Shown: piece after piece, positions 28,223 through 37,062 of the stretch | Numbering within the stretch: the first letter of the stretch is position 1 | Layout: each line of letters starts with the position of its first letter | DNA from: Neobacillus pocheonensis | GTDB lineage: Bacteria > Bacillota > Bacilli > Bacillales > Cytobacillaceae | Length of the DNA stretch: 64,000 bases | Direction of reading: 5' to 3' | Assembly: GCA_023702235.1 (NCBI GenBank) | Contig: JAMQCR010000001.1 | Span: forward strand, 1,240,001 to 1,304,000 | Position numbers and translations under genes: made by a program | Notes under the pieces: generated by a model | Seen by the model: only the letters and a program-made list of their open reading frames with translations | The model's database searches: none | Told to the model about the DNA's origin: nothing

Positions 28223-28846
28223 ATAGAGGAAAAGGATAAAGCCAATCTGTACGTTGTATTTAACTGATTTAGATTGTGAATATTTGCACTTAAACTAATC
28301 TGCCCCGTTAGCCATCCATGCAGCACAAAATCAGTGCTGCACCACAGAGAATGAAAATGGTTAGGAAGTGTCAATACTGATACTGACCTTAATCCAGTCA
28401 ACCCTAATCCATAGACTTATTAATTATCGCTCTCCTCTTTTTTTAAACGATTGAGCAGGGTCTTCTTAAGTATTGTCATTTTTCTAATCTTGAAGAAACT
28501 TATTTTCATGGTAGTTTAAGTGAAAATTTTCACAAACTCAATGATATATTCAAGCTCGAATAATCTAATTACCTGAAGACGTTCCTTAAAAATCGGGTAA
28601 GTAAGCTAACAAGAAAATCAAGAGAACTTAATTATAAAATATCAATTTTATTTTTTCAAAAAATTACCTTGATATATAGAAATCTAGGTGATTTTTTCAA
28701 ATTAGTTTAGTCTTCTCTTCCTGTCATTTTCCTTTTATTTGATAAAAATTACATCTTATTCCTATAAAGTATATACTTGTTAATAGTCCCATAATATAAT
28801 AAATTTAGATAAATAGTACTTCTATTCTAGGACTTTTACAGCAAAG
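28223..28846. other. Gene-free AT-rich stretch
   Basis: Contains GCAGCAC/GTGCTGC hairpin at about 28319-28339, then 400 bases of AT-rich sequence with no gene. A TATAAT-like box (ATAATATAATAAAT) near 28790-28803 could serve the downstream lipoprotein gene. Confidence 0.3.
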
Positions 28847-28858
28847 GTGAGGGACAAA

Positions 28859-29284
28859 ATGGGGAAATTTAATACAAAATACGGACTTATTTTGTTAACA
28901 TCAATTGGATTAGTTGGGTGTTCACAAAATCAAACTTCTAGTCCATCAATACATAAGGACCTTTTGGATACTGGCTCAAAACTTGTTAAGATCGAATACA
29001 GTATTGCTGCCAGTCTAGTTATTGTAGATACAACCAATTTAGATAACCAAGCAAATGTTGTTTCTGATTTATGGGTAGATTATACCCAGCATGGGAATGG
29101 TCTGAATAAAACTGAATCAAAGTTTGTAGATGATGTAGTCAATTCAAGAGTGTTGTATGAGAATCTGATGACTGTTAGGGGAATGAAACCTCCTGCCCTT
29201 ATTATTCCTGATGATAAGAAAACTGATAACGCATACATAAAAAATGCAACTCAAGAAAACGAAAATGAAAAAAAGAAACTGTAA
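28859..29284 (+). CDS. Putative lipoprotein, probably truncated by in-frame stop
   Basis: AAAGGTGAGGGACAA precedes the ATG. Signal peptide with lipobox LVGC (Cys near residue 22), then a helical extracellular domain of about 120 residues. The frame ends at TAA 29282-29284, but the same frame continues open to 29362 with LKEDTEKQFQKYFSSLIEKY, which looks like a natural C-terminal helix. Either a nonsense mutation shortened the protein by 25 residues or an A-rich run was misread. Confidence 0.55.
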   Translation: MGKFNTKYGLILLTSIGLVGCSQNQTSSPSIHKDLLDTGSKLVKIEYSIAASLVIVDTTNLDNQANVVSDLWVDYTQHGNGLNKTESKFVDDVVNSRVLYENLMTVRGMKPPALIIPDDKKTDNAYIKNATQENENEKKKL

Positions 29285-29394
29285 AAATTAAAGGAAGATA
29301 CTGAAAAACAATTTCAGAAGTATTTTAGTAGTTTGATAGAAAAGTACGGGATTCAAATTTAAGAATATTATTCAATCAATCGGAGGCAACTACT

Positions 29395-30000
29395 ATGAAA
29401 AAGAAACTTGCAGCAATCATCGGGGGAGTTATCATAACCGGAGCTGTCCTAGCTTGGTACATAAACATCCCACCTGCTACACCTAAGAAGGACAACACTA
29501 CTGCAGCGGATACAGCAACTTCAACAACCGATGATACACCGGTAACGCCTCCCGCGGCGCCTGAGCCGCCTGTAGCAACACTAGAACCGGCTCCTGCACC
29601 AACGCCTACTCCTCTAAATTTGGTACAGTTTGATTTAGGGCTTACCTCAGCCTCAACCGAAGAGGACGTCGTTAATGCAATGCACAAAATGTCCCACGAG
29701 AAAGTTAGAGCTGTACAAAAGTGGGGAGCACTGCCTATGTCGATTGATACAATCCGTCAAGTGGAGGGAGTCGTTACAGTATCAAAGTTTGAGCACAAAG
29801 CACAGCTTCTTGCCATTATTAATAAATGGAAAAGCGGAGACTTTAAATCTGCTGATGCCGACCATAACTTCTTATGGGAGTTAGAAGGTGGCTCTGAGGG
29901 TAAAGCATTTGGATTGTTAAGTCCTGCGGAAGAGCAAGCCTACTTTGACTCCAATTTCCAAGTAGACGTTAAGGGAGTTGCCACCTACAGCCAACCATAA
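29395..30000 (+). CDS. DUF6241-like membrane-anchored protein, copy 1
   Basis: N-terminal transmembrane helix (residues 5-24), a Pro/Thr/Ala-rich extracellular stalk (about 30-75), then a domain with MHKMSHEKVRAVQKWGALPM, INKWKSGDF, DHNFLWELEGGSEGKAFGL and SPAEEQAYFDSNF. The same domain is found in the protein at 34554 inside the neighbouring integrative element. I believe it corresponds to DUF6241, a Bacillales domain of unknown function. Ribosome binding site ATCGGAGGCAACT. The GC content of the stalk region is higher than its surroundings. Confidence 0.6.
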   Translation: MKKKLAAIIGGVIITGAVLAWYINIPPATPKKDNTTAADTATSTTDDTPVTPPAAPEPPVATLEPAPAPTPTPLNLVQFDLGLTSASTEEDVVNAMHKMSHEKVRAVQKWGALPMSIDTIRQVEGVVTVSKFEHKAQLLAIINKWKSGDFKSADADHNFLWELEGGSEGKAFGLLSPAEEQAYFDSNFQVDVKGVATYSQP

Positions 30001-30027
30001 CCCACCCCACCTACTCTAGTGATTTAG

Positions 30028-30093
30028 CCTGGTACGATTCCAGAAGAAGAAGCTCAATATATATTAGATAACTTTGGTAGTAGAGTGAAATAA
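30028..30093 (+). pseudogene. C-terminal remnant of a second DUF6241-like gene
   Basis: A 21-residue tail (PGTIPEEEAQYILDNFGSRV) without a start codon matches the last 20 residues of the preceding protein and of the paralogue at 34554 (TPAEEEAFIKDNF). It suggests that a tandem copy was lost by deletion. Confidence 0.5.
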
Positions 30094-30397
30094 GTTCCCT
30101 TTAGGAGCTTATTTTGCGTTTCTACGCTTCCTCACAAGCACAACCAATCTTTATTTTATCCTCAATTATGTCTGATATGACAGACATGACCCAGTTATAA
30201 AGTTTTAAATGAAAATTTAAATTATATTTAAATTAAATTATAAAATAAATTAGTATTTAATTTCTTATTTAAAAACTTATTTACCCCTCAATTTCTACCC
30301 TTATTTGCCATGTTTTCAGGAAAATACAAGCTCCATTTTTTATACAAAAAAAAATAAAAAAACTTCAAAAAGTTACAGGTATTTAGCTTCTTTTTTA

Positions 30398-30532
30398 TTA
30401 AAATTCAATATCTTCTTCTCTAATCGGTTCACCTTTACAAAAATATTCGTTATACATCATCAAAAGGAATCTCCAACGTTCTGCATTGTCCATCGATCCG
30501 ACCATTTCAAATAATTCCTCAGCAGTTTTCAT
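30398..30532 (-). CDS. Small protein, 44 aa
   Basis: GGGGGAATTTGGAA precedes the ATG. Reads MKTAEELFEMVGSMDNAERW and ends GEPIREEDIEF. A compact amphipathic helical protein of unknown function on the opposite strand from its neighbours; convincing ribosome binding site and codon pattern. Confidence 0.5.
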   Translation of the reverse strand: MKTAEELFEMVGSMDNAERWRFLLMMYNEYFCKGEPIREEDIEF

Positions 30533-30618
30533 TTCCAAATTCCCCCTTTCCTCATAATTTTATCACCTTTGCTTTACAAATTGAATTTCAAAGATAGAAG
30601 AATTGTGAGGTGATAAGA

Positions 30619-31015
30619 ATGCTACCAACTAAAGAAGTACTCAAGCAGCATTTATTAGACAAAATGACAAACCAAGATATTGCAAAAATCAATGGCGTTT
30701 CTTACCAAAAAATCATCCAACTTATAATTAAGTTAAGCTAAATCCAGGTGAACTAAGAAAAATAAACAAGTTCATAGTTTACGAGCATTGGCATGAAGAT
30801 GAAGTCGTTTATGTTGGAAGTGGGGCTGGTATCGTTGCAGAAGATATACTAACAGAAGAAATACTTTGCATAGGAAGCTCATGGAAGAAGGAAAGATTCA
30901 TTATAAAATTGTAGCTGAGTTTGAAATTGAAGAAGATGCAAGGAAATATGAAACTGCACTTATACAAAAATACAAAAATCTAAGAAAAGCAAAATTCAAT
31001 AAACAAAAAAATTGA
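30619..31015 (+). pseudogene. Broken HTH plus GIY-YIG nuclease-like gene
   Basis: Frame 1 gives a 40-aa HTH-like start (LPTKEVLKQHLLDKMTNQDI, GVSYQKIIQL). Frame 2 gives YEHWHEDEVVYVGSGAG, the GIY-YIG core with VVYVGSG. Frame 3 gives HRKLMEEGKIHYKIVAEFEI then DARKYETALIQKYKN, whose Glu fits the catalytic Glu of GIY-YIG nucleases. Two frameshifts separate them and neither is at GGCC. It looks like a decayed homing-type endonuclease next to the att site. Confidence 0.55.
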
Positions 31016-31106
31016 AACTTGACCAAAATGGAAGTCTAAGGCATAATTGTTCATAATCAGATGCGGAGTTTTTTAGGGTAATTGAACAAATGCTGATAGG
31101 CCAATA

Positions 31107-31185
31107 GCCGGTGTGGGGAACAACAAACGATACGACTCAAAATCGTGTTCCTTCTGGAGTGTCGGTTCGACCCCGACCACCGGTA
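31107..31185 (+). tRNA. tRNA-Leu (CAA)-like gene with aberrant D-arm
   Basis: GCCGGTG (31107-31113) pairs with CACCGGT (31178-31184); anticodon stem TACGA/TCGTG around CTCAAAA gives anticodon CAA (Leu, UUG codon); a class II variable arm (TTCCTTCTGGA) and T-arm GTCGG-TTCGACC-CCGAC follow. The D-arm region (TGGGGAACAACAAACGA) is about three bases short and lacks the normal GG of the D-loop, so folding may be impaired or the sequence may contain errors. The 3' 54 bases are the left attachment repeat. Confidence 0.6.
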
Positions 31186-31187
31186 TC
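31134..31187 (+). repeat. Left attachment site (attL), 54-bp direct repeat
   Basis: Identical to 48297-48350 over 54 bases, from the anticodon loop through the 3' end of the tRNA-Leu. The integrase gene starts 107 bases inside it. Confidence 0.9.
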
Positions 31188-31293
31188 ATGAAATGCTATT
31201 AAATCAAGCTTTGCACTTAATTGTGTAAAGCTTTTTTTGTGTTTTCTTCACACGACAAAATAACCACTAAAAGTGTGCTGGGAGTAGTGTGCA

Positions 31294-32220
31294 ATGAGCA
31301 AAAGAAGAAATCTGTTATCAGATGATGAACTGAAAATCGCCACGAAAACCACGTTTGTAACCACCGATGAAGAAGCTCTAAAGTTATTCTACGAAGATTG
31401 TCTTTTGAGAAATTTACGACCTCATACCATTAAATATTATCGAGAAAATTTGTATTACAAACAGCAAACATTAATCAGTATGATTGAACGTGATATTAAA
31501 CAAATGATTGTAGAAATGAAAGAGAGGGATTTGAAAACAACAACCATAAACACCAAGCTACGAGCACTACGATGTTTTTTTAATTTCTTGTATAAGAACA
31601 AACACATTAAAAAGAATCCGATGGCAAACGTAAAGCTATTGAAAGAACGGAGGGAAGTGGTGCCATCATTTTCGAAAGAGCAAGTGAAACTTTTATTTTC
31701 GCTTTGTGATAAGAAAACTTTCATTGGTGTTCGTGACTATACCATTATGTTGTTAATGTTGGATACAGCAATTCGACTCAATGAATTGGTTAATATCGAG
31801 CTTACAGATGTGAAGGAGCATGAAATTGTAATTCGTGAAACCAAAACATTTTTTGAACGAATTGTTCCGATGAGCAAGAAATTGAAGGAGCAAATGGATA
31901 TTTACATCAAAATTAGGGGCAAAGCAACAACTGAGAGATTATTTATAAATGTTGATGGCAATGAGTTGAAAAGAAGAAGTATACAAACGAGGATTGAACA
32001 TTACGCAAAATTATCTGGCATTAACAATGTAAGAGTTTCTGCTCATACTTTTAGGCATACATCAGCTAAATTTTTCATTCAAAATGGTGGTAACGCTTTT
32101 CATTTACAGCAATTGTTAGGACATACTTCTTTGGAAATTACAAAAAAATACGTCAATTTGTGGTCAAAAGATGTAGCAGATAGCCATAAAAAATACGGTG
32201 CTTTGAGCAATATATTCTGA
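31294..32220 (+). CDS. Tyrosine recombinase / integrase
   Basis: The 308-aa phage/ICE-type integrase has an N-terminal SAM-like core-binding domain (about 15-110, ending RCFFNFLYKNKHIKKNPM) and a catalytic domain with Arg in LDTAIRLNELVNI (RxxE context), a Lys after the beta-turn (IRETKTFFERIVPMS), the HxxR box HTFRHTSAKF, a His in LQQLLGHTSLEITKKY, and the nucleophile Tyr in that last motif. Start ATG after GGGAGTAGTGTGCA. It should catalyse insertion and excision between the 54-bp att sites. Confidence 0.92.
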   Translation: MSKRRNLLSDDELKIATKTTFVTTDEEALKLFYEDCLLRNLRPHTIKYYRENLYYKQQTLISMIERDIKQMIVEMKERDLKTTTINTKLRALRCFFNFLYKNKHIKKNPMANVKLLKERREVVPSFSKEQVKLLFSLCDKKTFIGVRDYTIMLLMLDTAIRLNELVNIELTDVKEHEIVIRETKTFFERIVPMSKKLKEQMDIYIKIRGKATTERLFINVDGNELKRRSIQTRIEHYAKLSGINNVRVSAHTFRHTSAKFFIQNGGNAFHLQQLLGHTSLEITKKYVNLWSKDVADSHKKYGALSNIF

Positions 32221-32391
32221 TAACAAAAGTGTTTAGAAAGCTTTGAACTTGTGTTAGTATGTAAAAGTTTATAAACAAAATAAAAACGAATGGGTCACAG
32301 AGCTACCAACTCTACCATTCGTTCGACAACAAAATCCAAGGGACTTTGCATGTCCATTATAGCAAAGTTCCTTCTCGAAAGGAATTACATA

Positions 32392-33081
32392 ATGAATATT
32401 AAATCAGAAATCAATCAATTACAAAAACAACTGCTTGACCGTCTAAACGTGCGAAATGGGTCAACATTGTACATTATCATTCAAGAAATTTCCCGTCAAG
32501 CATACGTCAAAAGCTCGTTTGTAGTGTCACAGAAAAATTCTACTTTAGCAACCAAATGTAATGTAACTGCTTCTACCATCAGTAGGAATTTGAAGAAGTT
32601 GAAAGAAAAATGTAGCGACTTATTGACCATTGAACAAAACCGAAATGTTGAAGAACGTTTTGCTTCATTGATATTTACATTCATTCCACAAGAAACGTCA
32701 AACGGTATGTCAAACGGTATGTCAAACGGTATGTCAAACGGACAAGAACAAGAGCTTGTCAATACTGATAACGTTTGTATTGAGGTAAGCCAACCCACTT
32801 CTAATATTTCTAATCTAACTAAAAATAATAAAAACATAATAAATGTTAACAAAGAAAATATCATCAATGAATTATACATAGAATTTTCAACAAAAGGCGT
32901 TGGTAAAGCGTTATTCCAGAGGATATTGGCAGAAGTGAAGAACAATAATTCCGTTAATAATTTTAACGGATATTTACGTGGAGCATTACGAAATGTTGTT
33001 AATCATAAGGAATATAAAAGTGGCAGCAAAGTATTCGCTAATGAAATGAACCAAGCGTTTTACGATTTTTTAAATCAATAA
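32392..33081 (+). CDS. Replication-protein-like HTH protein
   Basis: ATG at 32392 follows AAAGGAATTACATA. The N-terminal 100 residues contain a winged-helix pattern (STLATKCNVTASTISRNLKKL). A fourfold SNGM repeat (residues about 101-117) acts as hinge. The C-terminal part reads GYLRGALRNVVNHKEYKSG, reminiscent of DnaD/phage replisome organiser C-termini. I read it as a replication initiator or helicase-loader-type protein of the element. The gene lies directly after int and before a palindromic operator candidate. Confidence 0.5.
   Translation: MNIKSEINQLQKQLLDRLNVRNGSTLYIIIQEISRQAYVKSSFVVSQKNSTLATKCNVTASTISRNLKKLKEKCSDLLTIEQNRNVEERFASLIFTFIPQETSNGMSNGMSNGMSNGQEQELVNTDNVCIEVSQPTSNISNLTKNNKNIINVNKENIINELYIEFSTKGVGKALFQRILAEVKNNNSVNNFNGYLRGALRNVVNHKEYKSGSKVFANEMNQAFYDFLNQ
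32695..32742 (+). repeat. 12-bp in-frame tandem repeat
   Basis: ATGTCAAACGGT recurs nearly four times inside the replication-like gene and encodes repeated MSNG. Such tracts can change length by slippage without breaking the frame. Confidence 0.8.
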
Positions 33082-33102
33082 CATACCCAAATATGGTATA
33101 TT

Positions 33103-33120
33103 TTGAATATTAATATTCAA
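33103..33120. promoter_or_regulatory. 18-bp palindrome, copy 1
   Basis: TTGAATATTAATATTCAA, a perfect palindrome 37 bases upstream of the gene at 33157. Further copies at 39512 (one mismatch) and 46527 (identical). Confidence 0.6.
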
Positions 33121-33156
33121 TTACAATAGAGCCAATTTCAAGTGGGGGTTATTAAA

Positions 33157-33414
33157 ATGAAAAAAGGATTAATTATCGGAGGAACAGCTATAGTAATAGC
33201 TGCGAGCAGTATCGCTGGTGGCTACCTTCTTGCAGAAAAAATCATTGGTCCTCCAGGTGCCAACGAGAATACAGTCATATCGGTATCTGAAAAAGAAAAA
33301 TTGGAAAATCAACAACGTGACCGTGAACAATGGCTTCTTCAACAAGCTACTGAAGAAAATAACAGGGAATTAGAACGGCAACAACAGCTCGATATGAAGA
33401 ATCAGGGGAAATAA
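33157..33414 (+). CDS. Small membrane-anchored protein, 85 aa
   Basis: ATG at 33157 after AAGTGGGGGTTATTAAA. A hydrophobic N-terminal helix (GLIIGGTAIVIAASSIAGGY) precedes a Glu/Gln-rich coiled coil exposed outside. Preceded by the 18-bp palindrome, so it is probably under the element's regulator. Unknown function. Confidence 0.55.
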   Translation: MKKGLIIGGTAIVIAASSIAGGYLLAEKIIGPPGANENTVISVSEKEKLENQQRDREQWLLQQATEENNRELERQQQLDMKNQGK

Positions 33415-33489
33415 TTTAAAAAATATCTTGCAATTATCAAAATGAGTACATATAAATATCCCGTACCTTTCACCAACGGAGGATGAATC

Positions 33490-33654
33490 ATGAGCAAATT
33501 AATCAAAAGTCCAATAGTTAAGATAATTGCATTATCAATGCTTTTTGCATTAATGATTTGTGCTTATGCAATTATTTTGTTTTACGGGGCTTTTCCGAAA
33601 CAAGAAGAAGTAAAAGCAGAACCAATAGGATATAACATGTATGTCACTCCATAA
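33490..33654 (+). CDS. Small transmembrane protein, 54 aa
   Basis: AACGGAGGATGAATC precedes the ATG. Residues 10-33 form one hydrophobic helix followed by a short charged tail. Too short to classify; could be a holin-like or inhibitor peptide of the element. Confidence 0.5.
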   Translation: MSKLIKSPIVKIIALSMLFALMICAYAIILFYGAFPKQEEVKAEPIGYNMYVTP

Positions 33655-33756
33655 CGGCTAGATATGGAATGTATATAAATCGTATATATTTTAGAAAATG
33701 TTTATATACAGAAAATGTATAAAATTTATATCTATGTTATATAAACGACAAAAAGG

Positions 33757-33790
33757 CAGCCACCAATCGAATTAACGAAAAGTGGCTGTT
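33757..33790 (+). terminator. Intrinsic terminator
   Basis: CAGCCAC and GTGGCTG pair with an AT-rich loop, followed by TTCT. Confidence 0.55.
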
Positions 33791-33954
33791 CTCATGCTAA
33801 AACTCGCATTTTATAACCCTAAGAAATTATTATCTTATGTTTATTCTATTATAGGATAAAGTACTTGTTACATATGCCCCATTTTGTAATAATGAAATTA
33901 TAAAAGTAAATTTTAACTAGAATTGGAATATATGCCATGAGGAGGGGAACAACG

Positions 33955-34512
33955 ATGTTAGTAGAAAAGCTACATAAAAAGTTAGAACAAATGTTGGAGG
34001 AAAATCTTAAAGACGAAACAATTCATATTAAATTAGCTGGAATTAAAGGTAAAGAAGCACTTATCTGTACCGATAGAAGAGTGCTCATTATAAAAACAGG
34101 ATATTATACTGGAGGTACTGGATTTAACCAGTTTTTGTACAGCAAAATAACAAGTGCAGATGTAAAAGTCGGGTTTTTAGGAGCATATTTTGAATTGGGG
34201 CTTGGTGGAAATCAAAACCGTCCTCTAAACTTATATACAGAAGCTTCAAAGCTTCCAAATTGTGTGACCCTTCAAGATAAAAAAGATGCTCAAAAGTTTC
34301 GTGATGCCTGTAATTTTATTTTAGAACATATCGAAAAACAGTCAATGGTACAACCTGTTGTTATTCAAACAAGTAATACTTCAACTGAAAAAGAAGATAA
34401 AAAAGAAGATATTATTGGAACGATTGAACGATTAGCAAAGCTTTATGAACAAAATTTTCTAACAGAAGAAGAATTTAAAACTAAGAAGGCGGATTTATTA
34501 AATCGACTTTAG
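33955..34512 (+). CDS. PH-like domain protein with SHOCT C-terminus
   Basis: ATG at 33955 after GAGGAGGGGAACAACG. The N-terminal 115 residues show the strand order of bacterial PH domains (GKEALICTDRRVLIIKTGYY, FLYSKITSADVKVGFLGAYF). The last 32 residues form a SHOCT motif (IERLAKLYEQNFLTEEEFKT). SHOCT-PH proteins are common in Firmicutes prophages and genomic islands; their function is unclear, probably oligomeric or membrane-associated. 185 aa, apparently intact. Confidence 0.75.
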   Translation: MLVEKLHKKLEQMLEENLKDETIHIKLAGIKGKEALICTDRRVLIIKTGYYTGGTGFNQFLYSKITSADVKVGFLGAYFELGLGGNQNRPLNLYTEASKLPNCVTLQDKKDAQKFRDACNFILEHIEKQSMVQPVVIQTSNTSTEKEDKKEDIIGTIERLAKLYEQNFLTEEEFKTKKADLLNRL

Positions 34513-34553
34513 GAAGCGATTAGCTTTCTTTTTACAACAAAGGAGCAGCAGCT

Positions 34554-35096
34554 ATGACTACATATTTCAAAAAATTCACAAAAGTACAACTCTCTATGGT
34601 TATGATTGCAGTAATATGTATCGGAATTTATTTTTATTATTCTTCTCATGGTTCTTTACCTTTTTTTAAAGAAGTTGTTACTGTAAAGGAACAACAAACA
34701 GAAGATGGAAATACTGTAATTAAAGTAAAAGATACGAGCACAGATGTAGCAAATGAATTTCCTATGGATATGTCTGAAGATGCTGTTTTAGATGCCATTC
34801 ATAAAATGAGCCATCAAAAGGTTGAGTCAGACCAAAAATGGGGAGCTATTCCATTAACTCCTGAGAGAGTTAATAGGTTAATAGCAGTGGTAGAAAACAA
34901 CCAATCAAACTATGTTCATGCTGATTTATATCTGATTATTCTTGAAAGATGGGCAAAGAATGATTTTTCTCACGTTGTTCAGGACCATAATGATATTTGG
35001 GGCTTACAGGGAGGAACGATTGGAAAAGCATACGGCATTTCAACACCAGCAGAAGAAGAAGCGTTCATTAAAGACAATTTTAAAATTGCACAATAA
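34554..35096 (+). CDS. DUF6241-like membrane-anchored protein, copy 2
   Basis: One transmembrane helix (residues 12-30) and a domain with AIHKMSHQKVESDQKWGAIP, LERWAKNDF, DHNDIWGLQGGTIGKAYGIS and TPAEEEAFIKDNF, matching the protein at 29395. The stalk is shorter and not Pro-rich. Its presence both inside the integrative element and just outside it suggests exchange between them. Function unknown; it points outwards from the membrane. Confidence 0.6.
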   Translation: MTTYFKKFTKVQLSMVMIAVICIGIYFYYSSHGSLPFFKEVVTVKEQQTEDGNTVIKVKDTSTDVANEFPMDMSEDAVLDAIHKMSHQKVESDQKWGAIPLTPERVNRLIAVVENNQSNYVHADLYLIILERWAKNDFSHVVQDHNDIWGLQGGTIGKAYGISTPAEEEAFIKDNFKIAQ

Positions 35097-35100
35097 CGTA

Positions 35101-35137
35101 AAACAGTCGAGAATCCATTTTCGGAACTCGACTGTTT
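35101..35137. terminator. Bidirectional terminator
   Basis: AAACAGTCGAG pairs perfectly with CTCGACTGTTT between two convergent genes. Confidence 0.85.
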
Positions 35138-35285
35138 TAGAATTATAAAAGTTTTATTTTACTTTGTCGAGTGAAACTGGTTCAGCAGCAACAACTTAAA
35201 GTATCAAACCATAACATTCAGCAAATAAATTAATCGCATATTCTACAATATGGTTTGCAGATAACCAATACCAACTCGATACTGA

Positions 35286-37042
35286 TTAAAGTCCCAGAAC
35301 TAAATCCCTCTCAGTTTCGTATAAATGATTCATTTCCATCCACTGATGGATTTTTATGGCATTGAAGGTAGAAAACAAATTATCAATTTTGTTTCTTTCT
35401 TTGTCTGATTTCCTGATATACGGTTTGCCAAGCCTAAATTCGATTAAACCATTTAAAAAAGCAGATTCCATTAATGGATTGGGAGCATATTTAAAATTGC
35501 CTTCATAAATGATTCGCTGTAGATAAGAAATGCTATCACCTAAGTTGCGGCTCGATTGTTCTATTTTGTCGTAGGATATATCCATAGGCATATCATCGAC
35601 TAGACGTTTAATCAACGTGTAACTGTATTTAGTGTCGAATGCCACTGAAGCTACTTCAATATCATAAGTGCGTACTATATCCATAATAATGTTCGCTAAT
35701 TGGTCATAATCAATAACATCTTCTCCGATTGGCTGACAAAAACCTTGTCTTGCCCAGTTAGCATAAGGAATACGTTCAGTCCTTGACTTTTCTTCTTCTT
35801 TATTCTTAGGGTAAAAAACTAGATTTTTAACGTAATATTGTCCGTTTCCTGCGTTGTGGTGCATGAATGTAACTGCAGTATTATCGGTAGACAAGGATAA
35901 ATCAATTCCAATAATGACCTGACGTTTACCACGCCACCATTCCCAATCAGATGCTGGTTCAAATTTACCTTTTTTCAAAGTATGGCTGTCAACGAAAAAG
36001 TTATTGTCTGATTCATTAAAATCCAACCATAAATTCAGGTTTTTGACCTTGAATAAGAAGAAATCCTTTGGAATATCACGTTTGGTTTTGTAATCTTCAA
36101 TCAATTTTTCGTGTAATTCCTCGACTTCAGCGACAAGTGGATTGGCTTCAGGCCATATGTCCTGACATTCCCATCTTTCAATTTCTTTGCCATTTACTTT
36201 GATTTTCTCCTTAGGATTGTCAATAGTGAAAATTAGACCGAATTTCCTTGGATTTGACTCTTGAGCAAACGTGTTCTTACGCAATTCTTCAACAGTATCA
36301 TTCCAATAGTTGAAGTTATTTTCTATCGGATATGACGTAGAAATCTTAATAATTAATGGATTCCGAGGTCCGAATTGTCCTGTTTCTAAAGAAGAAACCA
36401 TTTTATAAATATCATTGGACGCACCTAATTCATCGACACTGGCAACATACACCATTGTTCCATCTGCTTTTGAAGCATCTCCTGACAAAGCCACGATTTT
36501 TCCGTTTTTGGGGATAAATTCAAGATATGTTTTCTTGATATTAAAGAACGGCAACATATTGGGCGAGGATTTGATAATATTCACTAGCTCCTCAAAAATA
36601 ATACTAGCTTGCTGTTTAGTATTTGACCCTATGTAATGGGTGGCATTTGATTCATCTATAAAAAAAGCCAGCAGATGAATTAGACAACTCAACACTGACT
36701 TGGCATTTTTACGTGCTACAGTGAAAATCACTTCTCGAATTTTCCTTTTAGTTGGAAATTCTTTGTAAACCCAACAGAAAATGTTTTGAAGTAGGAACCA
36801 TTGAAACAGAGCTAAATTATCAAACATAGGTTGAGCACTTTTGGCTCCACGAGCAAAATTTAATTGTTTGATAATTCCGTCAATTTTCTTTTCTATTTTG
36901 GTATTCCACTTGTAAGGATAATCTTCTTGGTGCTGTAGGACTTGAACTCGTGCAAGAAATTTTTACATGCTTGTCTAACTTGGGAAGGAGCAACGATTTC
37001 ACCAGACAAGACCTTTTCGGAATATTCTACTGATTTATTCAT
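35286..37042 (-). CDS. terL: Phage terminase large subunit (one frameshift)
   Basis: TerL is the ATP-driven packaging motor and nuclease. The ATPase part shows Walker A-like VARKNAKS, Walker B VYVASVDELGA and a coupling-type ISTSYP; the nuclease part shows IIGIDLSLSTDNTAVTF and VAFDTKYSY, whose Asp residues bind metal. The N-terminal 65 residues (NKSVEYSEKVLSGEIVAPSQ ... RGAKSAQPM) are in another frame; the break lies near 36953 (TTGCACGAG). Start ATG at 37042, nine bases after GGAGG. HK97/Terminase_1-type. It is third in an HNH-terS-terL cassette, with no portal or capsid gene next to it. Confidence 0.88.
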
Positions 37043-37062
37043 TGTCATCGTCCTCCAGAAAT

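Noticed and set aside
29376..29687. 103-aa Gly/Val/Ser-rich minus-strand frame
   Set aside because: Shadow of the Pro/Thr/Ala-rich stalk of the plus-strand gene at 29395.
32695..32742. Possible CRISPR-like repeats
   Set aside because: 12-bp tandem units without spacers, in frame in a gene. No CRISPR array or cas gene was seen in the window.
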